Positions 1-8,721 of a DNA stretch of 64,000 nt are shown here, in pieces. The notes under the pieces are model-generated. The model was not told the DNA's origin and did not search any database. It worked only from the letters and a program-made list of their open reading frames with translations. Position numbers and translations under genes: made by a program. The stretch comes from CALZBJ01 sp945619025 (lineage in GTDB: Bacteria; Pseudomonadota; Gammaproteobacteria; Cardiobacteriales; Wohlfahrtiimonadaceae). Numbering within the stretch: the first letter of the stretch is position 1; each line of letters starts with the position of its first letter. Location of the stretch: NCBI GenBank assembly GCA_945619025.1, contig CALZBJ010000008.1:1-64000 (forward strand), given 5' to 3'.

Positions 1-160
1 CAAACGATAGGAAGAGGAGCGTTGTCAGTTGGATCTCGCCTTTGCCCGCTAAATAGTTGAAAACAATGGCGGTATCACGGTTTTGGAAAAAGAGCATTAA
101 TAATGCTAAGAGAAAGAGAAGACTTAAAACAATTTTGGCCCAAAAAGCGATCTTTTTCAT
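1..160 (-). CDS. lapA: LapA-domain inner membrane protein, C-terminus cut by the window edge
   Basis: The first 53 residues are visible. They begin MKKIAFWAKI, continue with one long hydrophobic segment (about residues 8-26), then a short FFQN-type turn followed by a second hydrophobic stretch. This is the layout of LapA (DUF1049), a small inner-membrane protein that works with LapB in controlling LPS synthesis through FtsH and LpxC. A ribosome binding site (AGGAG) lies about 12 bases upstream of the ATG at 160. The rest of the gene, and probably lapB, lies left of the window. The family call rests on the short N-terminal pattern and is therefore moderately secure. Confidence 0.7.
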   Translation of the reverse strand, partial: MKKIAFWAKIVLSLLFLLALLMLFFQNRDTAIVFNYLAGKGEIQLTTLLFLSF

Positions 161-520
161 AATACTGCATACTCTCCTAAAGCATCTGGTGTCGATGAAA
201 CTCATTTAATAAATAAGATATATTTTGGCATTTTACCTGCTTCATGGTAAATTATAAAGGAAATTTAGCGGAACGGATGCCCTAACCCTCATATTATCGA
301 GCTATGCGCCTTGCAACGAAGCCGAAGTGATTCTTATTGTGGTGAGCTTTGCTCCCACTTCTACATAATTAAAAAAATTAGACTCTTATACTTCGTCAAT
401 CCGCATTATTTGGGCGCTCGTTAACGATTACACCGGTCAATTGCCGGTCACTATTAGCCATATACAATGTCGAAGAAAACTTACCCATTAACTTCTATTG
501 TGAAATTAAATATATAATCT
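161..520. other. Intergenic region between lapA and the helicase-like gene
   Basis: This 360-base divergent region has no open frame I would call a gene. It holds a GC-rich hairpin at 339-358 (GTGG-T-GAGC, loop TTT, GCTCCCAC) with no T-run after it, and a short palindrome around 431-447 (ACCGG, 7-base centre, CCGGT). Promoters for both flanking genes must lie here, but I cannot single them out. A TATAAT at 513-518 is too close to the start at 521 to serve a normal leader. Confidence 0.5.
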
Positions 521-2452
521 ATGAATCAATCGACTCTCTCTCACCTCCCTAAATCGTGGGAGGACCTCTCGGCTCATGTTAAAAAAATTATCGACACGAA
601 GCGAGTCCAGCAGGAAAAACTGATCGCGCTCACCATCGAGCACACCCTTCTCTTTCTCTCAAGCGCCCTAAAAACGCTGAAAGAGCACCCGGAGCAAAAA
701 GCGCTCATGGTCACCGATTCGGTCAGCGATGCGATCACACTGCGCTATTTAATTGAAGCGATGATGCCGAGTCTTGAGATCGATTATCTGTTACCGCACC
801 AAGAGATTGAGATTAAAAAGAGCGTACAGCTCCTTCTCTATCCCGCCATCAATGCGCAGCTTACTACGCACGAATCCTTCGATTTAAGCACTTTCAATTG
901 CCTCTTCTTTAATACCTTCCCCCGCCTCTCACTCTCAACGTCTAAATTATTAAGCGACCTTCATGAAGAAAAACGCCTGGGCGATTTTTGCCTCGTGCCG
1001 CTTAATTATCATACGTTAACTGAGACCGAGGAAGTCCCTGTTCCTGCGAAAAAGATCTCGCTCAATCGCAAAGAGACTCTTGATGCTGAACCTGTGAAAA
1101 AAGAGATCATGGACGAGCCCGCATCTGAAAAAGCGAAGATCAGCATTAAATCAAAAGCAAAGAAAACGCTTGCGCCTGATGCGATCGAAAGTAAAGTAGC
1201 CGACAGTGCCGTAACGGGGAGTAACGAAAAAACGGAGACACAAAAAGAATCGCCTAAAGAGGCTTCTGCTGAAAAAACCGCAAGCAGAAAGGTGGCTCAG
1301 AAAGAACTTCCCGCCGATGACTCCCATGAAGTCGCCTTTGTGAAAAAGAACTTTGAGCGCCAATATATCCGCGATCTCATCCGTTCAGAATCTTTAACCC
1401 GCGTTGTGGTCATTAGCCATTCACGCCAACATTCAAAACAGCTTGGCAATTATCTCTATCGTGCGCGCATTCAATCGCGTATTTTGCACGAGCGTCTCAA
1501 AGAAGATGCCCGCGAGAATTTTATCGAGCGCTTTAATCATGGCAATATCGCCGTCTTAATCCTCAATCAGCGTGATATCAATCTAATTGAAGGGAAAGTG
1601 GAAGGTGTTAACAAAGTTATTTTCTACCAGCTTCCGGTGGCGTATGTGGAATTTACCGATCGGTTAAGCGATGCCATGGATCGCCTTGCCCCAAAAACAA
1701 CGCTATCACTCGCAAGCGAAAATGAAGAGGTTTGGGTCACCTCCTTAAAAGAGGAATGTCCTGATCTAAAACTCACGATTACTCCTCTTTCCGCTCGTAA
1801 AGAGCGTGAACCGCGGGAAAATCGTGATCGTCGTGAGCGCCCCGAGCAAAATCGCGCGCAACAACGTCGTCAATCCGCTGATAATCAAGCACGCACCGAG
1901 AATCAATCAGAGAATGCACCGGATACGGACGCTCAAACACCAACAAGAGAGCGTGAACAACGCGATAACCGCCGTAGACCGCAACAAAATCGAGGTCGTC
2001 GCCAAGATCGAAATGATCGCAACGACTCGCAACAAGATCGTCGGGAGAGCCGAGATAATAGAGACAATCGAGATAATCGCGACACTAAACGCACTTCGCG
2101 CAATCAAACGCGTAGACCGCGCCGTGAGCAACACGATTATCAAGATGAGCCGAATTTTAACCGCATTGATGAGGGCAATGAGCAACTCAATATCGTGAAT
2201 AAAAATCGCCTCCCCTTTGAGAGCGGTTCGTTTGAAGCGAACATTGCGAAAGTGAATAAAAATCGCATGCGTCAAGTGTTTTCAAATCAGCAGCGTAATA
2301 TTCAAAATCATGGCAATCTCTTTACTCAAGAGAGTAGCCCGAATCATAATCCCAATAGCCATCACAATTCAAACTCAAATAATCAGCGCCGCCGCAATCA
2401 ACGCAACCCGCGCCGAAATAATAATCCCAACAACAATAAAGGGAATCATTAA
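521..2452 (+). CDS. Degenerate DEAD-box helicase-like protein with a basic Arg/Asn/Gln-rich tail
   Basis: The protein has 643 residues. Residues ~270-395 resemble the second RecA-like domain of DEAD-box RNA helicases: a beta strand VVVISHS, a HERL segment where helicases have HGDL, a phenylalanine-rich helix, VLILNQRDI, and VIFYQLP. The catalytic motifs are lost: motif V (ARGLD) reads INLIEG and motif VI (HRIGRTGR) reads DRLSDAMDR. Residues 1-165 look like a remnant first RecA domain without Walker A or a DEAD box. Residues ~165-270 are a Lys/Glu/Ala-rich linker. From ~425 the tail is rich in Arg, Asn, Gln and Asp and is probably disordered and RNA-binding. I infer a non-enzymatic RNA-binding or scaffold role. 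No clear ribosome binding site precedes the ATG. greB follows after 42 bases on the same strand. Confidence 0.8.
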   Translation: MNQSTLSHLPKSWEDLSAHVKKIIDTKRVQQEKLIALTIEHTLLFLSSALKTLKEHPEQKALMVTDSVSDAITLRYLIEAMMPSLEIDYLLPHQEIEIKKSVQLLLYPAINAQLTTHESFDLSTFNCLFFNTFPRLSLSTSKLLSDLHEEKRLGDFCLVPLNYHTLTETEEVPVPAKKISLNRKETLDAEPVKKEIMDEPASEKAKISIKSKAKKTLAPDAIESKVADSAVTGSNEKTETQKESPKEASAEKTASRKVAQKELPADDSHEVAFVKKNFERQYIRDLIRSESLTRVVVISHSRQHSKQLGNYLYRARIQSRILHERLKEDARENFIERFNHGNIAVLILNQRDINLIEGKVEGVNKVIFYQLPVAYVEFTDRLSDAMDRLAPKTTLSLASENEEVWVTSLKEECPDLKLTITPLSARKEREPRENRDRRERPEQNRAQQRRQSADNQARTENQSENAPDTDAQTPTREREQRDNRRRPQQNRGRRQDRNDRNDSQQDRRESRDNRDNRDNRDTKRTSRNQTRRPRREQHDYQDEPNFNRIDEGNEQLNIVNKNRLPFESGSFEANIAKVNKNRMRQVFSNQQRNIQNHGNLFTQESSPNHNPNSHHNSNSNNQRRRNQRNPRRNNNPNNNKGNH

Positions 2453-2494
2453 TCGCGCAACGATCGCGCGCAACTGCTGCATGAAAGGACGACG

Positions 2495-2965
2495 ATGAAT
2501 TACATTACGAAACACGGATTTCAAAAACTTTCGGATGAACTCAATTATCTCTGGAAAGATAAACGCCCTAAAGTGACACAAGCGGTCAGTGAAGCCGCCG
2601 CGCTAGGCGATCGCTCGGAGAACGCTGAATATATCTACGGAAAAAAGATGCTCCGCGAGATCGATCGTCGCGTGCGTTTTTTAAGTAAGCGTTTAGATGA
2701 GCTCACCATTGTTGATGCCCTTCCCGCAAATCAAGATAAGATCTTCTTTGGGGCTTATATCACCCTCGAGGATGAGGCGGGAAAAGAGCGCGTAGTGCGC
2801 ATTGTGGGAAGTGATGAGTTTGATAATGATCCGTGCTATATCTCGATCAATTCGCCCTTAGCGAGAGCGCTGATTGGGAAGACGTTCGATGATGAGATTC
2901 TGCTAAAACTTGAAACCGGTCCGGTACGCTATTTAGTCGTTGATATTGAATATAAACCGCTCTAA
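2495..2965 (+). CDS. greB: Transcription elongation factor GreB
   Basis: GreB rescues backtracked RNA polymerase by stimulating cleavage of the displaced RNA 3' end. The 156 residues match the family length. The N-terminal coiled coil carries the expected LNYLWKDKRP and LGDRSENAEY segments. The latter holds the acidic tip that reaches the polymerase active site. The basic REIDRRVRFL patch follows. The C-terminal FKBP-like domain contains FFGAYITLEDE, the RIVGSDEF segment and SINSPLARALIGK. LNYLW and the long basic helix favour GreB over GreA. AAAGGA sits 6 bases before the ATG. The gene follows the helicase-like gene closely and may share its transcript. Confidence 0.96.
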   Translation: MNYITKHGFQKLSDELNYLWKDKRPKVTQAVSEAAALGDRSENAEYIYGKKMLREIDRRVRFLSKRLDELTIVDALPANQDKIFFGAYITLEDEAGKERVVRIVGSDEFDNDPCYISINSPLARALIGKTFDDEILLKLETGPVRYLVVDIEYKPL

Positions 2966-3015
2966 ATTTCTAACCGTATCAGCTCACAGTAATCTGTAAT
3001 TATAATTAATAACGG

Positions 3016-3834
3016 CTAATAACGCCCGTACAGTCGCGCCTCACGCTCTTGCTTGAGGTAGCGATAATAATACGCCATCACCCGCGGCACATAGTTTTGC
3101 GTCTCTTTAAAGGGCGGAATTTTATTGCCATAACGCATCACCGCCCCCTCGCCTGCGTTATACCCCGCAAGCGCAAGTTCCACATCCTCAAATTTCTCTA
3201 ATAAAAACTTCAAATAAGTGGTGCCCCCGCGAATATTTTGGAGCGGATCATACGCATCGACGACCCCAAAGCGTTTTGCCGTCATCGGCATCAACTGCAT
3301 AAGTCCCTGCGCTCCAACGTGTGAACGAGCTTTGGGATTATAAGCGGACTCAACGGAGATCACCGCATGCACAAGCGCCGGCGGAACCCCAATCTCTTTG
3401 GCAATCTGATCAATAAAAGGCGTATAAATAGAGCGATTGGCAAAGTTTGCACTCACAAGCTCACTTTTCGCTTTATGATTTTGAGTGAAGTTCTCTAAAT
3501 AAGCCGGTTTACGCTCAGGCCCTAAGAGATAACGATTGGGGAAATTCCCTTGAAAACTGCCCACCTGCTGATCTTGCACTGACGGTGTGCGGTTAAAACG
3601 GGGCATCTCTAACAGCGTCTGCGTATCAGAGCCATGCTGATCGTCACTTGCGATAATGGGCGACACTTTTTTAACGAGCTCCGCATTTTGCACATAGTGA
3701 TTCACAAAATGTTTACCGCCTTCATCATCGATATACATATAGATATCCGCAAACGCAAAAAGCGCTGACGAAAGCGTGATAACCCCCGTAGCGACCCATT
3801 GTTTACGTCTCTTTTGTGACTGCGTTTTATCCAT
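3016..3834 (-). CDS. Secreted lytic transglycosylase (SLT domain, DUF4124-like N-terminus)
   Basis: This is a periplasmic peptidoglycan-cleaving enzyme of the Slt/MltC type. From the ATG at 3834 the protein has 272 residues: a basic N-terminus (QKRRKQW), a hydrophobic segment ending AFA as a signal peptide, then a DUF4124-like IYMYIDDEGGKHFVNH stretch, and a C-terminal transglycosylase domain from ~140. The catalytic Glu is in HAVISVESAYNPKA. The GAQGLMQLMP motif, the NIRGGTTYL segment and ALAGYNAGEGAV follow as the family requires. A TTG at 3858 in frame would add eight residues. Neither start has a good ribosome binding site, and I prefer the ATG because the signal peptide then starts normally. 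The downstream neighbour is greB, convergent. Confidence 0.9.
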   Translation of the reverse strand: MDKTQSQKRRKQWVATGVITLSSALFAFADIYMYIDDEGGKHFVNHYVQNAELVKKVSPIIASDDQHGSDTQTLLEMPRFNRTPSVQDQQVGSFQGNFPNRYLLGPERKPAYLENFTQNHKAKSELVSANFANRSIYTPFIDQIAKEIGVPPALVHAVISVESAYNPKARSHVGAQGLMQLMPMTAKRFGVVDAYDPLQNIRGGTTYLKFLLEKFEDVELALAGYNAGEGAVMRYGNKIPPFKETQNYVPRVMAYYYRYLKQEREARLYGRY

Positions 3835-3897
3835 AGATTTAAATGTATAGCCGATCAAATAAAATGTGTGTTCCCATCATACGGGATTTTACTGGGA

Positions 3898-4527
3898 TTA
3901 TTTTGACGGGCGTCCGAGAATGAGCTCTCTATAGCGCTTATTGAGTTTATCGTAGGCAGAAACGGCTTTCGTCAGTTTAAGCGTGAGATCCACATTCTCT
4001 TCCTCTTTTTGATTGATTTTTACGCTAATTTTTTCATTCTCAATCATCAGTTCTTTAATGCGCTTTAAGAGGTCCGAGTCAGTATTTTCTTGGATCGACA
4101 TCAGGCTGATTTTAGTCTCAAGCTCGATCACTTTATCCTGCCATTCAGCGACTGCATCGGCGATCCTTTTTGAGGTTACCACATCATTGGGGCGATAACT
4201 TAACGTATCGACATCGCCCACAACGTTTTCTTCTAAAAAGTGCACGCGCGCTGCAAGATCTCGATTTTCGTCAATATACTTCTCATTTTCAATGAGGGTA
4301 ATGTTAAGGCGATCCCGCAATTTTTCACTCTCAGCCTTAAGCTCGTCAATCCGTTTTTTCGATTTAACCACTAGCGCTTTAATGCGATCAATCTGTAGTT
4401 CGTCGGGTGCTGCATTGGGCGCAGCTTCGACTTTAGGGGCTTTTCCGCGGGAGACCAATAATAAAACAATCACAAGAATGAGGAGCACGATGATCCCACT
4501 CCCTGCAATTAATACCCAATTATCCAT
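3898..4527 (-). CDS. Membrane-anchored coiled-coil protein of unknown function
   Basis: The family is not recognised. The 209-residue protein starts MDNWVLIAGSG and has one strong transmembrane helix at ~6-25, then a short basic/Ala-Pro stretch. From ~45 to the end it is almost wholly charged heptad-like helix (RIKALVVKSKKRIDEL, RIKELMIENEKIS), interrupted near 100-125 by a Pro/Asn-containing break. The topology suggests an inner-membrane anchor with a long cytoplasmic coiled coil, which would suit a scaffold or spacer role. That role is inferred. An AAAGG lies 6-10 bases before the ATG. trmB lies upstream on the same strand after 68 bases, so the two may be co-transcribed. Confidence 0.75.
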   Translation of the reverse strand: MDNWVLIAGSGIIVLLILVIVLLLVSRGKAPKVEAAPNAAPDELQIDRIKALVVKSKKRIDELKAESEKLRDRLNITLIENEKYIDENRDLAARVHFLEENVVGDVDTLSYRPNDVVTSKRIADAVAEWQDKVIELETKISLMSIQENTDSDLLKRIKELMIENEKISVKINQKEEENVDLTLKLTKAVSAYDKLNKRYRELILGRPSK

Positions 4528-4595
4528 CTCTTTACCTTTCTTTAACTACATTAACATACATTTAACACTGCCTAAGATTAGCGCGTTTTTTGGAT

Positions 4596-5327
4596 TTATT
4601 GTATCTTTTTAAAAATCAGATCCCAGACACCATGCCCAAGACGAATGCCGCGGCGCTCAAATTTGGTAGTCGGGCGATGATTACTATCGGGCGCAAATCC
4701 GCTACCAAACGCATTTTCAAGCGCATCGATCTCATTCATCACTTCCATCATATGCTCCGCATAGGGCTCCCAGTCGGTTGCCATGCAGATTCGGCCATTG
4801 TGTTGCAAGACGCGCAATAATTTATTCACAAAGGGCACTTGCACTAATCGGCGCTTATTATGACGCTTTTTATGCCAAGGATCGGGGAAGAAAATTTGCA
4901 CACATTCAAGCGATTCCGCTGGCAGACATTTGTCGATAATATGAACAGCATCATAATCGATTGCGCGAAGATTTGTCAGTCCTTTTTCTTCCACGGCGAG
5001 CAAAAGATGACCAACGCCCGGGCGATGCACTTCTACGCCTAAAAAATCCCGTTCAGGATGCATTTCTGCCATTTCAACGAGCGACGCGCCATTGCCAAAA
5101 CCGATCTCTAAGGTACGCTCACGATTTTCACGCCCAAAAAGCGCATCAAGATCCCACTCGCTTTCCACCATTTCATGGGGAATGAGATAAGGACTCTCTT
5201 CCAAAATTCGCTCTTGGCCTTTTGTTAGGCGCCCTTCACGTTTAACGAACGAACGGATCGTCCGGAGGTGCTTCTTTTCCTCTTCCATGCTCACTTCTTT
5301 ACTGTTTTCCATAACGTTTAATGACAT
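4596..5327 (-). CDS. trmB: tRNA (guanine-N7-)-methyltransferase
   Basis: TrmB makes 7-methylguanosine at position 46 of tRNA using SAM. Visible family marks are the N-terminal RSFVKREGRLTKGQ, the SAM motif LEIGFGNGASL, the acidic strand FLGVEVHRPGVG, the catalytic FFPDPWHKKRHNKRRL block, and the C-terminal TKFERRG segment. Length (243 aa) is normal. Its start overlaps the end of ispG by 29 bases. In-frame ATGs at 5312 and 5288 are alternatives, and the latter begins just past the ispG stop and would give a 230-residue protein. The overlap points to translational coupling with ispG. Confidence 0.95.
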   Translation of the reverse strand: MSLNVMENSKEVSMEEEKKHLRTIRSFVKREGRLTKGQERILEESPYLIPHEMVESEWDLDALFGRENRERTLEIGFGNGASLVEMAEMHPERDFLGVEVHRPGVGHLLLAVEEKGLTNLRAIDYDAVHIIDKCLPAESLECVQIFFPDPWHKKRHNKRRLVQVPFVNKLLRVLQHNGRICMATDWEPYAEHMMEVMNEIDALENAFGSGFAPDSNHRPTTKFERRGIRLGHGVWDLIFKKIQ

Positions 5328-6522
5328 ACTCTTCTACAATCGTTTTAAATTCATCGGCAAGCCCATCCCCTTTCAAGGTGACAAGGCGTTCGCCATCAAC
5401 ATAAACTGGCGCAACCGGACGCTCACCGCTTCCCGGGAGACTGATACCGATATCGGCCAATTTCGATTCACCCGGCCCGTTTACAACACACCCCATCACG
5501 GCGACCACCATGGTTTCAACACCGGGATATTGTTCTTTCCAGATCGGCATATTATCATCCAAATAGCCTTGCACTTCTTGCGCAAGATGTTGGAAATAAT
5601 CACTGCTCGTCCGCCCGCATCCCGGGCATGCCACCACTTTCGGGGAGAAATTACGAATCTGCAAACTCTGGAGAATCTCTTTTCCAACGAGCACCTCTTC
5701 AATGCGCGATGCGCCCGGCTCTGGCGTTAAGGAGATGCGAATGGTATCGCCAAGCCCTTGCTGAAGTAGCACCGAAAGCGCCGCCGTTGAAGCAACGGCT
5801 CCCTTCATTCCCATGCCCGCTTCGGTAAGCCCTAAATGCAGCGGAAGATTGGTTTGCGTTGCGATATCTTGGTAGACCTTAATCAGCTGTTGTGATTGAC
5901 TCACTTTGACGGAAAGGATCATCTTTTCATCGGTCATTCCAAGGCTTTTCGCAAATTTCACGCTCTCAAGGGCGGAGACAATCATCGCCTCGCACATAAG
6001 CTCATCATTGGTTAACGGATTGGTGCGGGTTAAATTCTCATCCATCAGACGTTTTAAAACGCTCTGGTCAAGCGAGCCCCAATTGACCCCAATTCTCACT
6101 GGTTTATCATATTTTAACGCTTCATTAATGATCGCGCTAAACTGCTCATCTTTACGCTCGCCGCGGCCGACGTTACCGGGATTAATCCGCAATTTTGCTA
6201 GCATTTTCGCACATTCCGGTTCCGCCGCTAATAGACGGTGCCCATTGAAGTGAAAGTCGCCCACAACCGGCGTTTGATAGCCCCGTTTATCGAGCCCCTC
6301 AACAATATGAGGAACCGCTTTCGCCGCTTTTTCCGTATTGACCGTCACGCGCACAAGCTCAGAGCCCGCATCGGCAAGCTCAATAATCTGCTCAATGGTC
6401 GCATCGATCTCTTCGGTATTGGTATTGGTCATCGATTGGACGCGAATGGGATGATCAGAGCCGATTCCCACATTGCCCACCATGACTTGACTGGTTTCTC
6501 TACGTTTTATGGAGTACACCAT
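5299..6522 (-). CDS. ispG: 4-hydroxy-3-methylbut-2-enyl diphosphate synthase (flavodoxin/ferredoxin)
   Basis: IspG (GcpE) converts methylerythritol cyclodiphosphate to HMBPP in the MEP isoprenoid pathway. The 407-residue protein shows the RVQSMTNTNTEEIDAT start of the TIM-barrel, the VGDFHFNGH and RINPGNVG barrel strands, and the C-terminal Fe-S domain with CPGCGRTSSD and MGCVVNGPGE supplying the three cysteines for the 4Fe-4S cluster. Length fits the short bacterial form. A GGGAAAGG sequence lies upstream of the ATG. In many gammaproteobacteria ispG sits with rodZ and hisS, but here trmB follows with an overlap. Confidence 0.97.
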   Translation of the reverse strand: MVYSIKRRETSQVMVGNVGIGSDHPIRVQSMTNTNTEEIDATIEQIIELADAGSELVRVTVNTEKAAKAVPHIVEGLDKRGYQTPVVGDFHFNGHRLLAAEPECAKMLAKLRINPGNVGRGERKDEQFSAIINEALKYDKPVRIGVNWGSLDQSVLKRLMDENLTRTNPLTNDELMCEAMIVSALESVKFAKSLGMTDEKMILSVKVSQSQQLIKVYQDIATQTNLPLHLGLTEAGMGMKGAVASTAALSVLLQQGLGDTIRISLTPEPGASRIEEVLVGKEILQSLQIRNFSPKVVACPGCGRTSSDYFQHLAQEVQGYLDDNMPIWKEQYPGVETMVVAVMGCVVNGPGESKLADIGISLPGSGERPVAPVYVDGERLVTLKGDGLADEFKTIVEEYVIKRYGKQ

Positions 6523-6697
6523 GAATAAATCCTTTCCCTATTCATTCGTCATAATAAAGTTAACGTGTCATTATAGCATTAAGCGATCTAATAAGAAGCG
6601 TTATCACCGAAGCCCGTTGCTGTGCATATCATTTAGCCGTTCTTTGTGGTAAATTGGGGAAATATTCATTTTATATAATCCGATAAGGAGCGGTGCC

Positions 6698-7132
6698 ATG
6701 GCCTACCTAACTTACAAAGCGTTTCATATCATCTTTATGGTGACCTGGTTTGCAGGTCTTTTCTACCTCCCGCGTATCTATGTTTATCACGCGATGAATA
6801 GAGATACTAAAACCATCGAAACCTTTAAGGTGATGGAGCGAAAATTGATGATTATGACCCATATCGGAGGCACGCTGACGCTGATTTTTGGGCTGATTAT
6901 GCTGATGAAAAATCCGATTTTGCTTAAAATGCCATGGATGCACATTAAATTAACGCTCATCTTTTTACTCTTTGTCTACCACGGATTTTGCTATCACTAT
7001 ATGATGGTATTCCGCGTTGATGGCAACAAAAAAACGCACAAATTCTACCGCTTCTTCAATGAAATCCCCTCAATTATTATCGTGGCAGTGGTGTTACTTG
7101 TTGTCCTAAAACGCCCAACGATTGGGATGTAG
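6698..7132 (+). CDS. hemJ: Protoporphyrinogen IX oxidase, HemJ type
   Basis: HemJ is an integral membrane enzyme that oxidises protoporphyrinogen IX in haem synthesis in bacteria lacking HemG/HemY. The 144-residue protein has four hydrophobic helices. The first carries the signature KAFHIIFMVTWFAGLFYLPR with the conserved His, and THIGGTLTLIFG and WMHIKLTLIFLLFVYHG follow as in the family. An AAGGAG lies 8 bases before the ATG. A perfect 12-bp hairpin terminator follows. I see no other haem biosynthesis gene nearby. The substrate assignment comes from the family. Confidence 0.9.
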   Translation: MAYLTYKAFHIIFMVTWFAGLFYLPRIYVYHAMNRDTKTIETFKVMERKLMIMTHIGGTLTLIFGLIMLMKNPILLKMPWMHIKLTLIFLLFVYHGFCYHYMMVFRVDGNKKTHKFYRFFNEIPSIIIVAVVLLVVLKRPTIGM

Positions 7133-7157
7133 AGATAAAAACAAAAACAGATCAATC

Positions 7158-7196
7158 AAAAGCCCCGACGTGTAACGATGACAGGTCGGGGCTTTT
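7158..7196. terminator. Bidirectional intrinsic terminator between hemJ and the PIN-PhoH gene
   Basis: The 12-base arms AAAAGCCCCGAC (7158-7169) and GTCGGGGCTTTT (7185-7196) are perfect inverted repeats with a 15-base loop. The T-runs on both strands fit termination of hemJ (+) and of the convergent PhoH-like gene (-). Confidence 0.9.
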
Positions 7197-7218
7197 ATTA
7201 TTGCTAATTAATTGAATC

Positions 7219-8625
7219 TTACAGATTGTCAGAGGCGTAGAGCGCTAAGCGTGAACGTTCACCTTGTTGTAAGGTGATGTGCGCGCTGTATTTCCAGCCT
7301 TGGAATTTCTCGACCACATAAGTTAAACCAGATGTGGTTTCGGTTAAGTACGGCGTATCGATCTGGCCGATATTTCCTAGACAGATCACTTTGGTATTTT
7401 CACCGGCACGCGTGATGAGCGTTTTCATCTGTTTTGAGGTGAGGTTTTGCGCCTCATCGATAATCACCCATTTATTTTGGAACGTCCGTCCGCGCATAAA
7501 GTTAAGCGATTTAATTTTGATGCGATGCGCTAAGAGATCATTCGTTGCGCCTTTGCTCCAATCATCTTTTTGATGATCGCCCATCAATACCTCAAGGTTA
7601 TCCATGAGTGCGCCCATCCACGGTGCCATTTTTTCCTCTTCCGTACCGGGTAGGAATCCAATGTCTTCACCCACCGATACCGTTGCTCGGGTCATGATGA
7701 TTTGATCATATTTTTTCGTCTCTAAAACTTCATGCAGCCCCGCCGCTAGCGCCAGAAGGGTTTTCCCCGTTCCCGCTGCGCCAAGGAGTGTGACGAAATC
7801 AATGTCCGGATCGAGCAGGATGTTAAGTGCAAAATTTTGCCCTTTGTTACGCGCTTTAATGCCCCACACGCCATTATCGTGATAATCGTGAAGCGGCTCA
7901 ATAATCGCGGTGTCGCCCTCTTTATCGCGGACGATGTAATCCATATTATCGCTGCCAACAAAGAGCCCTTGCCCAACAATCCAGTTTTTCACCTCATCAG
8001 CCTGCACTTTGTAAAAACTGCGGCCCTCTTCTTCGGTCCACGACTCTAAATTGGTATCAAACTGCTCCCAAAAATGAGTGTCATATTCGGAAAACCCTTT
8101 GTATAAAAGATTGGCATCATCGAGAATTTGGTCGTTAAAATAATCTTCCGCTTCAATGCCAACAATCGCTGCTTTAATGCGAAGATTAATGTCTTTTGAG
8201 ACTAAAATCACCCGCTCAGGATATTGCTCTTCGAGCGACAAGGCTACTTGCAGAATAATATTATCATTCACCCCTTTTACAAGGCGCGACCCTTCAGGCG
8301 TCTCTTCAAGCGGACGAGTTTGGAAGAAAAGGCGACCGGTACAAAGTTTACAATCATCGTTTTGAATTTGCGGAACAATCGGCACGCCATCATTGAGATC
8401 ACCATCAAAATTCTCAAGCATATCATTGATAAAACGGCTCGCTTGACGAGCATTTCGCGATGGTTCCGAGCGCCCTCCCTTATTGCGGTCAAGCTCCTCT
8501 AACACAATCATGGGCAAGTAGATATCATGCTCATGGAAACGGAAAATCGATGTGGAATCATGCATTAAAACGTTAGTATCTAAAACAAAAATCTTTTTAG
8601 AACGATGGGGTTTTAGCGTTGTCAT
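7219..8625 (-). CDS. PIN domain-PhoH family ATPase (YlaK/PhoH2 type)
   Basis: Two domains are visible. Residues ~10-150 form a PIN nuclease-like domain, with the acidic motif VLDTNVLMHD, LEELDRNKGG and VSKDINLRIKA. Residues ~240-468 form a PhoH ATPase with Walker A GAAGTGKT, Walker B VIIDEAQN and the late GERSRLA arginine region. PIN-PhoH proteins have been described as RNA helicase/ribonucleases in other bacteria, and the exact role here is unknown. The ATG at 8625 has a GGAG 13 bases upstream. A longer frame to 8664 adds 13 residues without better support. The gene ends at the bidirectional terminator shared with hemJ. Confidence 0.9.
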   Translation of the reverse strand: MTTLKPHRSKKIFVLDTNVLMHDSTSIFRFHEHDIYLPMIVLEELDRNKGGRSEPSRNARQASRFINDMLENFDGDLNDGVPIVPQIQNDDCKLCTGRLFFQTRPLEETPEGSRLVKGVNDNIILQVALSLEEQYPERVILVSKDINLRIKAAIVGIEAEDYFNDQILDDANLLYKGFSEYDTHFWEQFDTNLESWTEEEGRSFYKVQADEVKNWIVGQGLFVGSDNMDYIVRDKEGDTAIIEPLHDYHDNGVWGIKARNKGQNFALNILLDPDIDFVTLLGAAGTGKTLLALAAGLHEVLETKKYDQIIMTRATVSVGEDIGFLPGTEEEKMAPWMGALMDNLEVLMGDHQKDDWSKGATNDLLAHRIKIKSLNFMRGRTFQNKWVIIDEAQNLTSKQMKTLITRAGENTKVICLGNIGQIDTPYLTETTSGLTYVVEKFQGWKYSAHITLQQGERSRLALYASDNL

Positions 8626-8721
8626 ACTCTTGGTTTCTCCTCGTGTGAGTCGCTTGTTGATCACAATAAGCGGGAATAAATATCAATTATTGGGCAAATC
8701 GAAGGGTTCTTTTTTAAGTAA

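Noticed and set aside
339..358. Hairpin as a terminator
   Set aside because: No T-run follows on either strand, and no gene ends there.
511..520. TATAAT next to the start of the helicase-like gene as its -10 box
   Set aside because: It is 3 bases from the ATG, so the RNA would begin inside the coding region.
1806..2275. Open frames on both strands over the repetitive tail of the helicase-like gene
   Set aside because: They arise from the biased Arg/Asn codon pattern of the real gene and have no start signals.
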